Origin: Curtobacterium sp. ZW137
GTDB lineage: Bacteria > Actinomycetota > Actinomycetes > Actinomycetales > Microbacteriaceae
NCBI RefSeq assembly: GCF_003762905.1
Contig: NZ_RJKS01000002.1
Span: 604,039 to 668,038, forward strand
Length of the DNA: 64,000 nt
Direction: 5' to 3'
Shown piece after piece: positions 8,830 through 17,420 of the stretch. The stretch's first letter is position 1; the number at the start of each line of letters is the position of its first letter. Under the pieces are notes generated by a model. It did no database searches. It was given only the letters and a program-made list of their open reading frames with translations, and was not told where the DNA came from. Position numbers and translations under genes: made by a program.

Positions 8830-10989
8830 TCAGCGGGCGGCGAGCTCCGCGACGATGCCGTCGCCAGGCGCTGCCTGGACCAGGTCCGCCTCGATCTCGG
8901 CGCGCTCGAGGATGCCCTCGATCTTCCGGATGCGGCCACGGGGGACGATCGTCACGACGGTGCCCTCCTTGCCGGCACGACCCGTGCGGCCCGAGCGGTG
9001 CATGTACGCCTTGTAGTCGTCCGGCGCATCCGCCTGCACGACGAGCGAGACGTCGTCGACGTGGATGCCGCGCGCGGCGACGTCGGTCGCGACGAGGACG
9101 TTCACGCGGCCGCTGGTGAGCAGCTGCAGGTTGCGCGTCCGTCGCGACTGGTTGAGGTCGCCGTGGAGCGAGGTCGCGCGGATGCCGGCGTCCTCGAACT
9201 GGTCGGCCAGACGCTCGGCGTAGGCACGGGTCCGGGCGAAGACGATCGTCTTGCCGTCACCGGCGACGAGCTCCTCGAGCAGACGGTCCTTCTCGCGCTG
9301 CTCGACCACGAGCACGCGGTGGTCGATGGTCGAGGACGCCTGGTCCTCACCCGCCACCTCGTGCACGCTCGGCTCGTGCAGGAACTGCTCGACGAGCGCC
9401 GCGACCTGGGTGTCGAGCGTCGCGCTGAACAGCAGCTTCTGCGCGCGGTTGCCCTCGGGGGTGACCTGCGCGGTCGCCTCGAGGATCTCCTGCACGGGCT
9501 CCAGGAACCCGAGGTCGCACATGTGGTCGGCCTCGTCGAGCACGGAGATGACGACCTCGCTGAGGTCGAGCTTCCCCTTGTTCATGAGGTCCTGCACGCG
9601 ACCGGGGGTGCCGACGATGATGTCGACGCCGCGCTCGAGCGCGCCCTCTTGGCGGCCGTACGGGACGCCGCCGTAGATCTGCGTCGTGAAGAGCCCCACC
9701 GAGCGGGCGATCGGCTGCACCGTGCGGTCGATCTGCAGGGCGAGCTCACGGGTCGGCGCGAGGATGAGCGCACGCGGGGCGCGGCCCATCTTGCGCTTCG
9801 TGCCGCCGCCGTTCTCCATGAGCTTCTCGACGAGCGGAGCACCGAAGGCGATGGTCTTGCCGGAGCCCGTGCGGCCACGGCCGAGGACGTCCTTGCCGGC
9901 GAGCACGTCGGGGATCGTCGCGGCCTGGATCGGGAACGGGCTGGTAGCGCCGAGCTCACCGAGGGCACGGGAGATGTTGCCGCCGATGCCGAGGTCGGCG
10001 AAGGTCACGCCCTCGACGTCGGCCGCGACGGTGGCCTCGGCCTGGAGCTTCTCGAGCTTGACGTCGTCGGCGGGGACGAAGTGTCCACGCTCGGTGTCGT
10101 CGCGGTCGAACTTGCGCGGAGCGCGGTCGTCGCGGTCGAACTTGCGCGGAGCGCGGTCGTCGCGGTCGAACTTGCGGGGCGCACGGTCATCGCGGTCGAA
10201 CTTGCGCGGCGCACGGTCATCGCGGTCGAACTTGCGCGGCGCACGGTCATCGCGGTCGAAGCTGCGGCGCGGACGGTCGTCCTGGTCGCGACGGGGCGCG
10301 CGGTCGTCACGGTTGAACGAACGGGGCGCACGGTCGTCGCGGTCGAAGCGACGCGGGGCACGGTCGTCGCTGTCACGACGGGGCGCACGGTCGTCACGGT
10401 TGAACGAGCGCGGAGCGCGGTCGTCACGGTCGAAGCGACGCGGGGCACGGTCGTCGCTGTCACGACGGGGCGCACGGTCGTCACGGTTGAACGAACGCGG
10501 AGCACGGTCGTCACGGTCGAAGCGACGCGGGGCACGGTCGTCGCTGTCACGACGGGGCGCACGATCGTCACGGTTGAACGAACGCGGCGCACGGTCGTCA
10601 CGGTCGAAGCGACGCGGGGCACGGTCGTCGCTGTCACGACGGGGCGCACGATCGTCACGGTTGAACGAACGCGGAGCACGGTCATCGCGGTCGAAGCGAC
10701 GCGGGGCACGGTCGTCACGATCGCCACCGCGTGCCGGACGGCCGGCGCCTCGGGGCTCCCAGCTCGAGCGGGCGGGGTCGCGCGGCTCCCAGTTCGGGCG
10801 GCTCGGACGCTCGCCCTGCGAGGAGCGGTTGCGACGGTCGTCGGCGTCCCAGCGCTGCTTCTGGCGCGGCGCGGACGGGTCGGCGGCGCGGAAGCCGCGG
10901 TGCTTGTTGCTGCGTGCGGCGGGGGTGCCGTTCGGGTGACGGACACGGTCGGAGGCGCGCGAGTTCGCGCCCTTGTCGTACGGGGCCAT
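8830..10989 (-). CDS. DEAD-box ATP-dependent RNA helicase with long repetitive N-terminus
   Basis: An RNA helicase of the RhlE/DeaD type that remodels structured RNA. The core (last ~400 residues) shows a Q-motif (FPIQAATIP), GRTGSGKT (Walker A), PTRELA, VLDEADHM (DEAD box), FSATLD (SAT) and HRSGRTGRAG (motif VI). The first ~320 residues are disordered and built from about 21 DDRAPR-type units, giving an alternating acidic/basic tail likely to bind RNA or drive condensates. The ATG at 10989 has GGAAAG just upstream and is preferred over 11013. The 5' leader is long, as is usual for cold-inducible helicases, though I see no specific cold-shock element. Confidence 0.93.
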   Translation of the reverse strand: MAPYDKGANSRASDRVRHPNGTPAARSNKHRGFRAADPSAPRQKQRWDADDRRNRSSQGERPSRPNWEPRDPARSSWEPRGAGRPARGGDRDDRAPRRFDRDDRAPRSFNRDDRAPRRDSDDRAPRRFDRDDRAPRSFNRDDRAPRRDSDDRAPRRFDRDDRAPRSFNRDDRAPRRDSDDRAPRRFDRDDRAPRSFNRDDRAPRRDSDDRAPRRFDRDDRAPRSFNRDDRAPRRDQDDRPRRSFDRDDRAPRKFDRDDRAPRKFDRDDRAPRKFDRDDRAPRKFDRDDRAPRKFDRDDTERGHFVPADDVKLEKLQAEATVAADVEGVTFADLGIGGNISRALGELGATSPFPIQAATIPDVLAGKDVLGRGRTGSGKTIAFGAPLVEKLMENGGGTKRKMGRAPRALILAPTRELALQIDRTVQPIARSVGLFTTQIYGGVPYGRQEGALERGVDIIVGTPGRVQDLMNKGKLDLSEVVISVLDEADHMCDLGFLEPVQEILEATAQVTPEGNRAQKLLFSATLDTQVAALVEQFLHEPSVHEVAGEDQASSTIDHRVLVVEQREKDRLLEELVAGDGKTIVFARTRAYAERLADQFEDAGIRATSLHGDLNQSRRTRNLQLLTSGRVNVLVATDVAARGIHVDDVSLVVQADAPDDYKAYMHRSGRTGRAGKEGTVVTIVPRGRIRKIEGILERAEIEADLVQAAPGDGIVAELAAR
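10101..10680 (-). repeat. Coding tandem repeats: six 30-bp and five 87-bp units
   Basis: Within the helicase N-terminal region, CGCGGTCGAA recurs every 30 bases (10101, 10131, 10161, 10191, 10221, 10251), encoding DDRAPRKFDR units. Further upstream in the gene an 87-bp (29-codon) unit is repeated five times with its CGGTTGAACGA landmark ending at 10320, 10407, 10494, 10581 and 10668. Both periods are multiples of three, so copy changes keep the frame. Near-identical DNA copies suggest recent slippage or unequal exchange. Confidence 0.95.
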
Positions 10990-11124
10990 AGCTACTTTCC
11001 GGGGTGCGGACATGCCACGCAGCCCGGCAGCGACATCGGCGGGGGCGGTTCGTGGTGAGGGGGTTCATCCCGTCGTCGAATCGACGTGATTCCAGCCCTC
11101 GAACTACACAACACCCAAACACGT

Positions 11125-11143
11125 CCGCGGCTCGCAGCCGCGG
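11125..11143 (-). terminator. Hairpin downstream of the polyphosphate kinase gene
   Basis: An 8-bp perfect stem CCGCGGCT/AGCCGCGG with a three-base loop, about 55 bases past the kinase stop on its strand, followed on that strand by a T-rich run. It could equally lie in the long 5' leader of the helicase. Confidence 0.55.
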
Positions 11144-11196
11144 TGTCGAAGGCCGACCGAGCGAGTCTACGTGACGACCGGCCAGGACACCACCCC

Positions 11197-12051
11197 TCAG
11201 GACTCGGCCAGGCGCTGCCGCTGCTCCGCGACGTCGAAGTCCGCGGGCGGCCACGAGAGGTGCATGTCCTCGAGCGCGCGGAGCAGCAGCTGCTGGACGG
11301 CGAGCCGGGCGTACCACTTCCGGTTCGCCGGGACCACGTACCAGGGCGCCACTGCGGTCGACGTCCGGTCGAAGGCGATCTGGTAGGCCTCCTGGTAGTC
11401 GTCCCAGCGCAGGCGCTCGTCGATGTCAGCCGGGTTGAACTTCCAGTGCTTGTCGGGGCGGTCGAGGCGGTCCCCGAGTCGAGCGCGCTGCTCGTCCTTG
11501 GAGATGTGCAGCATCACCTTGACGATCGTGGTGCCCTGCTCGGCCAGGCGGTTCTCGAAGTCGACGATCGCACCGTACCGACGCTCGATCTCCTCCGGCG
11601 GGGCGAACGCCCGAACGCGCTGGATGAGGACGTCCTCGTAGTGCGAGCGGTCGAAGACGCCGAGCTGGCCCGCGCTCGGGAGCTCCCGCTCGACGCGCCA
11701 GAGGAAGTCGTGCTCGCGTTCCTCGGCCGTCGGCGCCTTGAAGCCCGCGTAGTGCACGCCGTTCGGGTCGACGGCACCGACCACGTGGGACACGATGCCG
11801 CCCTTGCCCGCGGTGTCCATCGCCTGCAGGACGAGCAGCACGCGCCGCTGGTCCCCCGCGGTCGCCGCGGCCCAGAGGCGCTCCTGCAGGGCGGAGAGCC
11901 GGTCGGCGCCTGCCGCCACGGATTCGAGTCCGTCGATCTTCCGTCCGGGGAACCCCGGGGTGCCGTCCGGGTCGACGTCAGCGAGTCGGAACCCCTCGTC
12001 CACGCGGAGGAGCGGTTCCGGATCGGCGTTCCAGGCCTTGCGTCGGCTCAC
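11197..12051 (-). CDS. ppk2: Polyphosphate kinase 2 family protein
   Basis: A 284-residue PPK2 enzyme transferring phosphate between polyphosphate and nucleotides. Signatures are the P-loop segment LQAMDTAGKGG, the FDRSHYEDVL motif with lid arginines, and the C-terminal WYVVPANRKWYARL. Length and a single domain indicate the short class. The start is the GTG at 12051: the strong AGGAGG five bases upstream decides this, while longer open-frame starts (12171) would run into the divergent esterase gene. It may serve NDP/NTP recycling or polyphosphate turnover under stress. Confidence 0.93.
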   Translation of the reverse strand: MSRRKAWNADPEPLLRVDEGFRLADVDPDGTPGFPGRKIDGLESVAAGADRLSALQERLWAAATAGDQRRVLLVLQAMDTAGKGGIVSHVVGAVDPNGVHYAGFKAPTAEEREHDFLWRVERELPSAGQLGVFDRSHYEDVLIQRVRAFAPPEEIERRYGAIVDFENRLAEQGTTIVKVMLHISKDEQRARLGDRLDRPDKHWKFNPADIDERLRWDDYQEAYQIAFDRTSTAVAPWYVVPANRKWYARLAVQQLLLRALEDMHLSWPPADFDVAEQRQRLAES

Positions 12052-12149
12052 GGGTCCTCCTGCATCGACGGTGGTGTGCCGCTCATCCTGGCACCACGAG
12101 GTGAACGGCGTCATGCGTCGCGCAGCACCTCGGGATACCGTTGTCGGCG

Positions 12150-13154
12150 ATGAGGTCAGGCCGTCGCACACTGATCGCGCTCGTCGCCGCGGTCGTGGCG
12201 CTCGGCGCGATCGCTTCGTGCAGCTCGGATCCGACCGGTGACGAGAACACCACGGTCACCGCCGACCCGGTGATCTACCCGCTCTCGCTGCGGTACCACG
12301 GCATCGACGTCGTGCAGGACGTCCCCTACGGCACCGACCGCCTGCAGCAGCTCGACGTCTGCCTGCCCGCGGACAGCGCACCCGAGACCACCGCCACGCC
12401 CTCGGCCGCGGCGACGTCGGCCGCGGACGCTGACGCGCCGGCGGAGTCGTCGTCCCGTCCCGCGGTGCTGATGATCCACGGCGGGAGCTGGTCGCACGGC
12501 GACAAGGCCACCGCCGCGTACCGCTCGGTGTGCAAGTACCTGGCATCGGCGGGCTTCGTCACGTTCAACGTCGACTACCGCCTGGCGCCGACGGACCCCT
12601 TCCCCGCCGGCCTCGACGACGTCCGGCGCGCCCTCGACTGGGTGTACCGGCCGACGACCCTCGCGACGTACGACGTCGACGTCGACCGGATCGGGGTGTT
12701 CGGCGGCAGCGCGGGCGGGAACCTCGCGGCGCTGCTCGCGGTCGAGGACCACCAGTCCACGGCCTACGCCGAGGGGGACCGGATCCGCGCGGTCGTCGAC
12801 CTCAGCGGGCCGACGGACCTCACCGGACGCTCGACCAGGTCCGACGGGGTGTCGGCGTCGTTCCAGCGGAAGCAGCTGCTCTACCTCGGTTGTTCCACGT
12901 ACACCTCGTGTCCCGCGGCGGCCCGGGCGTCACCGACGGACGACGTCACCGCGGACACCGCCCCGTTCTTCATCGGGCACTCCACGCACGAGTTCATCCC
13001 GCTGTGGGAGTCGCAGGACTTCGCGGCGACGCTGCGCTCCCACGACGTGCCGGTGACCTTCGTCGCGGTCAAGGGCACCGCGCACTCGATCGCACAGCTC
13101 GACGAGGCGATGAGCAAACGCGTGGTGGCGTTCCTCCGGCGCCACCTGGGCTGA
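12150..13154 (+). CDS. Alpha/beta-hydrolase esterase lipoprotein
   Basis: A 334-residue exported hydrolase. The N-terminus is a lipoprotein signal (basic, hydrophobic, AIASC with Cys24 as the lipidated residue). The hydrolase domain shows HGGSW (oxyanion hole), GGSAGGN (nucleophile Ser in GxSxG) and a late His in GTAHS, as in hormone-sensitive-lipase or carboxylesterase-like enzymes. The Ala/Ser-rich insert around residues 75-105 is a linker. A TACCGT -10 box (12136-12141) ends eight bases before the ATG and there is no ribosome site, so the mRNA is probably leaderless. Substrate unknown. Confidence 0.86.
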   Translation: MRSGRRTLIALVAAVVALGAIASCSSDPTGDENTTVTADPVIYPLSLRYHGIDVVQDVPYGTDRLQQLDVCLPADSAPETTATPSAAATSAADADAPAESSSRPAVLMIHGGSWSHGDKATAAYRSVCKYLASAGFVTFNVDYRLAPTDPFPAGLDDVRRALDWVYRPTTLATYDVDVDRIGVFGGSAGGNLAALLAVEDHQSTAYAEGDRIRAVVDLSGPTDLTGRSTRSDGVSASFQRKQLLYLGCSTYTSCPAAARASPTDDVTADTAPFFIGHSTHEFIPLWESQDFAATLRSHDVPVTFVAVKGTAHSIAQLDEAMSKRVVAFLRRHLG

Positions 13155-13265
13155 CGACCCCGGCCGAACCGGTCCGTCACAGCGCCGACGTCGGCTGTAC
13201 CCCGGGCGGGTGCCACCCGGACTCGGGACTGCCCCCGGACGGGTCCCCGGACGGAGACTTCCGGT

Positions 13266-13523
13266 GTGACCGACACCTCGACCCGCCCCGCACGCACCGC
13301 GACGACCTGGGACCGACACTCCCCCGTCCGGACCGCCGCGGAGCTGCTCCTCGGGGTGTCCTTCTTCGTCACCGTCGCCTTCGCGGGCTACGGCGCGGCG
13401 ACCGGGCACACCTCGCTCGTCGCCCAGCTCGGCGCGATCGCGTTCCTGACGACGCTCACCTGCGTGCTCGTGTCGTGGTTCAGCGGTGCCGGCGCCCCCG
13501 ACGAGGACACCAGCGGCCGCTAG
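13266..13523 (+). CDS. Small two-helix membrane protein
   Basis: An 85-residue protein starting at GTG after a GGAG. It has two hydrophobic segments (about 24-46 and 50-70) and polar ends. I do not recognise the family. Its TAG stop lies in CTAG and shares four bases with the TAG stop of the convergent RND gene (13520-13523), so no terminator can fit between them. Confidence 0.65.
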   Translation: MTDTSTRPARTATTWDRHSPVRTAAELLLGVSFFVTVAFAGYGAATGHTSLVAQLGAIAFLTTLTCVLVSWFSGAGAPDEDTSGR

Positions 13524-16500
13524 ACCTGCCCCGCTCGACGGTCCGCCCGGCGCTCCCGCACGCGCTCGACCAGGAAGTACAGCCCCGGCAGCACGACGAG
13601 CGTCAGCAGCGTCGAGGACACCAGACCGCCGATCACGACCAGTGCGAGCGGCTGCGAGATGAAACCGCCCTGTCCGGTGAGCCCGATCGCCATCGGCACG
13701 AGCGCGAAGATCGTCGCCAGCGCCGTCATCAGGATCGGGCGGAGTCGTCTGGTCGCCCCCTCGATCAGGGCCTCGCGCACGCGGAGCCCCCGCCGTCGGT
13801 ACTGGTTGACGAGGTCGATGAGGACGATCGCGTTCGTCACGACGATGCCGACGAGCATGAGCACGCCGATCAGGGACGCCACACCGATCGGGATCCCGGA
13901 CACGATCTGCAGCAGGATCGCCCCGGTCGCGGCGAACGGCACCGACACCAGGAGCAGCAGCGGCTGCAGCAGGCTCCGGAAGGTCGCCACCATCACCACG
14001 TAGACGATGAGGATCGCGACGAGCGCGGCGAGCAGCAGCTGGCTGAACGCCGACGACTGGCTCGAGGCCACCCCGCCGATCGTCGCCGACGCGCCCTTCG
14101 GCAGGTCGAGCTGGTCGACGGCCGAGGTCACCGCCGTGACCGCGGCGCCGAGGTTCGCGGAGTCCGGCGTGACGGTGATCGTCGCGGTGCGGACTGCGTC
14201 CGACGTGGTGACCGTGGTCGGACCGTCGGCCTTCTCGACCGTGGCCACGTCGGACAGCGGGACCGGCCCGGTCGAGGTCGGCACGGACAGCGAGCGCAGG
14301 GCGTCGACGGTGGTCGGCGGCTCCGGGTCGGCGATGTAGACGTCGAGGGAGGCGTCGTCGATCTCGACCGTGCCGGTGTCCTGCGGCGAGACCGCGGCGG
14401 CGACGATCCCGCCGACCTGCGTCTCGGTGAGCCCGAGCGCCGCGGCCTGCACGCGGTCCACCCGGACGGCGAGGTACGGCTCGGCGGCGGAGAGGTTGCT
14501 CGACGCCCCGGTCGTGTGCGCGACGTCCTCCAGGCTGTCGAGCGCCTTGTCCGCCGCGGTCTTCAGCTGCGCCTGGGTCGGTGCGGTGACGTCGACCTCG
14601 ATGTCGCTGCTGCCGCCGAAGCTGCCCCCGGAGGACGAGAGCGCGATCTCGCCGGCACCGCTCAGCGCGTCGAGCCGCTTCCGGGTGTCGGACTGGATCC
14701 GGGCCTGATCGGCGTCCGAGTCGGTGGTGACCGCGTACTGGATCGACGCCGTCCCGCCGCCGCCGAACGCCGCCTGGATCGACTGGCCGCTCGACCCGAT
14801 CGTGGTCTGCACGGTCTCGACGCCGTCCACCGCCCGCAGCTGCCGCTCGACCTTGCGCGCGGCGTCGGACTGCACGTCGAGCGAGGTGCCGGGCGCCAGG
14901 TCCTGCGTCACCGTGAACGTGTTCTGCCCGGAGTCGCCGAGGTAGTTCGTCTTGACGAACGGCAGCGCCGCCGCGGTCCCGCCGAGCACGAGCACGGCGA
15001 GCACGACGACGAGCGCCGGGAACCGGAGGACCCAGTGCAGCACCGGCAGGTACCCACGGCGGAGTCGGTCCGGCGCACCGGCGTCGTGGAGGTCGGCGGC
15101 GGAACGCAGGGTCGAGTCCGTGGCGGACGCCGGCGCCACCGTGCCCGCGTGCTTGTGCCCCTTCGGCGCGCGGAGGAACCAGTACGCCAGGACCGGCACG
15201 ATCGTCAGCGCGACGAGCAGCGACGCGATGAGCGCCATCGTCACGGTCAACGCGAAGGGCCGGAAGAGCTCCCCCACGAGCTCGGCGACGAAGGCCACCG
15301 GCAGGAACACCACGACGGTCGTCAGCGTGGACGCCGTGACCGCCCCGGCGACCTCCCGCACGCCGTCGAGCACCGCCTGTCTGCGGTCCACGCCCGGTTG
15401 CAGGTGCCGCTTGATGTTCTCGATGACGACGATGGAGTCATCGACCACGCGGCCGATCGCGATCGTGAGCCCGGCGAGCGTGATGATGTTCAGCGTGTAG
15501 TCCGCCGCCCGCATGCCGATCGCCGCGAGCAGCACCGAGGTCGGGATCGAGATCGCCGTGACGATCGTCGACCGCACGGACAGCAGGAACACCAGGATCA
15601 CGACGACGGCGAACCCGAGGCCGAGCAGGCCCTCTTCCGCGAGGGAGTCGATCGACTGCTGGATGTACGGTGCCTGGTCGAAGACGACCGTGAAGCGCGG
15701 GTTGCCGTCGATCTTCGACTCGATGTCGGGCAGGGCGGCGCGGACCGTCTTCGACACGTCGACGGTGTTCGCCTCCTGCGTCTTCGTGATGGAGATCGTG
15801 AGCGCCTGTCGGCCGTCGACCCGGCTGATCGACGTCCGGGGCGACTCGGTGATCGCCACCGTCGCGACGTCGCCCACCGTGGTCGCAGTGGCGCCGCCGG
15901 TCAGGGGCAGCGCCTCGATGTCGGCCACGGACGCGATCCGCTGCCCGGTCTGCACCGAGAGCGTCGAGCCGTCCTGGGTGATGGTGCCGCCGGGGATGAG
16001 CGTGCCGTTGTCGTCGAGGGCGTCCTTGATCGCGGTCTCGGACAGGCCACGCGCCGCGAGCTCGTCCCGGTCCGGGGTGATCAGGACGCGGCGCCCGGGG
16101 TTGCCGTACACGTCGGCTTCGCGGACGCCGTCGAGCTTCTCGAGGTCGGGGATCGCCGTCGCGGTCAACCGGTCGACGAGCTGCTCCTGGTTCCCGCTCG
16201 CGGACACGGCGAGCTGGATCACCGGCAGGTCGTCGAACGACCCCGTGACGATCTGGGTCTGCACGGAGTCGGGCAGCGACAGCGCGTTCACGACGGTCTG
16301 GATCTTGTCCTCGGCGCTGGCGAGGTTGGAGCCGTAGTCGAACTCGGCCGACACCACGCTCTGCCCGGTGGAGGACGTCGCCGTCGTGGACTTGAGGTCG
16401 GGCACCGCCTGGATCCCCTGCTCGATCTTCGTCGAGACGTCGTTCGACACGACTTCCGGGGTGGCCCCCGGGTAGGCGCTGACGATCGCCACCTGCGGGA

Positions 16501-16627
16501 ACTGGACACTCGGGATGAGCTCCTGCTTGAGGCTCCACAGCGAGATGCCGCCGAAGATCGCGACGACGATCGTCACCAGCGCGATGAGCGCGCGGTTCCG
16601 CAGGCTGAAGACCGAGAGGAGGTGCAC
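13520..16627 (-). CDS. RND-superfamily efflux transporter (HAE1/AcrB-like)
   Basis: A 1035-residue permease with the RND plan: one N-terminal helix, a large external loop, five to six helices, then the same repeated. The first half has VVDDSIVVIENIKRHL-like helix 4 with acidic residues for proton relay, and ends with the second half LVGIVVTNAIVLIDLVNQ. It would export drugs or lipids by proton antiport. No membrane-fusion partner is adjacent, which is usual for HAE1-like proteins in Gram-positives. The GTG at 16627 is chosen because GAGGA lies at correct distance and the family start (HLLSVFSLRNRALI) follows; the longer open frame to 16873 overlaps the next gene and is low-complexity. Confidence 0.9.
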   Translation of the reverse strand: MHLLSVFSLRNRALIALVTIVVAIFGGISLWSLKQELIPSVQFPQVAIVSAYPGATPEVVSNDVSTKIEQGIQAVPDLKSTTATSSTGQSVVSAEFDYGSNLASAEDKIQTVVNALSLPDSVQTQIVTGSFDDLPVIQLAVSASGNQEQLVDRLTATAIPDLEKLDGVREADVYGNPGRRVLITPDRDELAARGLSETAIKDALDDNGTLIPGGTITQDGSTLSVQTGQRIASVADIEALPLTGGATATTVGDVATVAITESPRTSISRVDGRQALTISITKTQEANTVDVSKTVRAALPDIESKIDGNPRFTVVFDQAPYIQQSIDSLAEEGLLGLGFAVVVILVFLLSVRSTIVTAISIPTSVLLAAIGMRAADYTLNIITLAGLTIAIGRVVDDSIVVIENIKRHLQPGVDRRQAVLDGVREVAGAVTASTLTTVVVFLPVAFVAELVGELFRPFALTVTMALIASLLVALTIVPVLAYWFLRAPKGHKHAGTVAPASATDSTLRSAADLHDAGAPDRLRRGYLPVLHWVLRFPALVVVLAVLVLGGTAAALPFVKTNYLGDSGQNTFTVTQDLAPGTSLDVQSDAARKVERQLRAVDGVETVQTTIGSSGQSIQAAFGGGGTASIQYAVTTDSDADQARIQSDTRKRLDALSGAGEIALSSSGGSFGGSSDIEVDVTAPTQAQLKTAADKALDSLEDVAHTTGASSNLSAAEPYLAVRVDRVQAAALGLTETQVGGIVAAAVSPQDTGTVEIDDASLDVYIADPEPPTTVDALRSLSVPTSTGPVPLSDVATVEKADGPTTVTTSDAVRTATITVTPDSANLGAAVTAVTSAVDQLDLPKGASATIGGVASSQSSAFSQLLLAALVAILIVYVVMVATFRSLLQPLLLLVSVPFAATGAILLQIVSGIPIGVASLIGVLMLVGIVVTNAIVLIDLVNQYRRRGLRVREALIEGATRRLRPILMTALATIFALVPMAIGLTGQGGFISQPLALVVIGGLVSSTLLTLVVLPGLYFLVERVRERRADRRAGQV

Positions 16628-16673
16628 GGTCCGATCCTCGCAGGATGCGCCGACACCGGTTCGCTCGCTCCGG

Positions 16674-17324
16674 CTACCCGCCGACCGCCAGGTACGCGAC
16701 GAGCACCCCGACCGTCCCGACCACCCCGACCCCGAGCGCGACGACTCGGCCGATCGGCGACCGCGCGAGCACCACCCCCAGAGCGACGACGAGCACCCCG
16801 ACGACGATCTCGACGATCCAGGACGACGCACCGGTCGACGACGCCACCCGCAGCAGCGCACGCACGCCCTCACCGACGAGCACCGCCCCGGTCACCCCGT
16901 ACGCCGCGCCCCGCCAGCGTGCATCGCGGGAGCGGACGAGCACGGCGACCGCGCCGGCGAGCACCCCCGCTGGGACCGCCATCAGGACCCAGAAGTTCGT
17001 GATCGCGAGGACGTCGGGGAACCCACGGAGGTTCGACGTCGCCCAGTACCCGACGTGCATCAACTCGAGGACGACGACCCCGCCCACCATCGCCAGCGGC
17101 ATCCCGACGCGGCCGCCGCGCACGCCGGCGACGAGCAGCAGCGCCACGGCGACGAGGAACCACGGCCCCGCAGCGTTCGACGCCGTCGCGAGCCCCGGCA
17201 CGCCCTGCCCGTACGACGTGAGCACGCCGGCCAGCAGTGCGCCGCCGAGCACCATCGAGACCCGGGCGGCGACCGGCACCGCGGGGACCGGCGGGACGGG
17301 CGGAGCGGAGATGATCGGGGTCAT
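16674..17324 (-). CDS. DUF6518-like multi-pass membrane protein
   Basis: A 216-residue protein, mostly Val/Leu/Ala/Gly hydrophobic, with about seven membrane helices. It resembles the DUF6518 group of actinobacterial membrane proteins (a length and composition match from memory). No catalytic motif is visible. GGAGG lies one base before the ATG at 17324, too close to be ideal, so the start may be slightly off. It is oriented with the RND gene and may be in its operon, 46 bases upstream. Confidence 0.6.
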   Translation of the reverse strand: MTPIISAPPVPPVPAVPVAARVSMVLGGALLAGVLTSYGQGVPGLATASNAAGPWFLVAVALLLVAGVRGGRVGMPLAMVGGVVVLELMHVGYWATSNLRGFPDVLAITNFWVLMAVPAGVLAGAVAVLVRSRDARWRGAAYGVTGAVLVGEGVRALLRVASSTGASSWIVEIVVGVLVVALGVVLARSPIGRVVALGVGVVGTVGVLVAYLAVGG

Positions 17325-17420
17325 GCCTCCAGCATGGTGAGCGCGCCGCGACCGGACATCACCCGAAGGACCCAAACCCGACGGACCGAGATCAACCCAC
17401 AGGATGACCCACGGCGCCGC

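Noticed and set aside
10101-10680. Regular repeats that could be read as a CRISPR array
   Set aside because: There are no unique spacers; the repeats are adjacent, in frame and encode the helicase tail. No cas genes are present.
12530-17002. A plus-strand open frame of nearly 1500 codons
   Set aside because: Passes through the esterase, the RND gene and a membrane gene in the wrong frame; composition is Arg/Asp/Gly-rich shadow.
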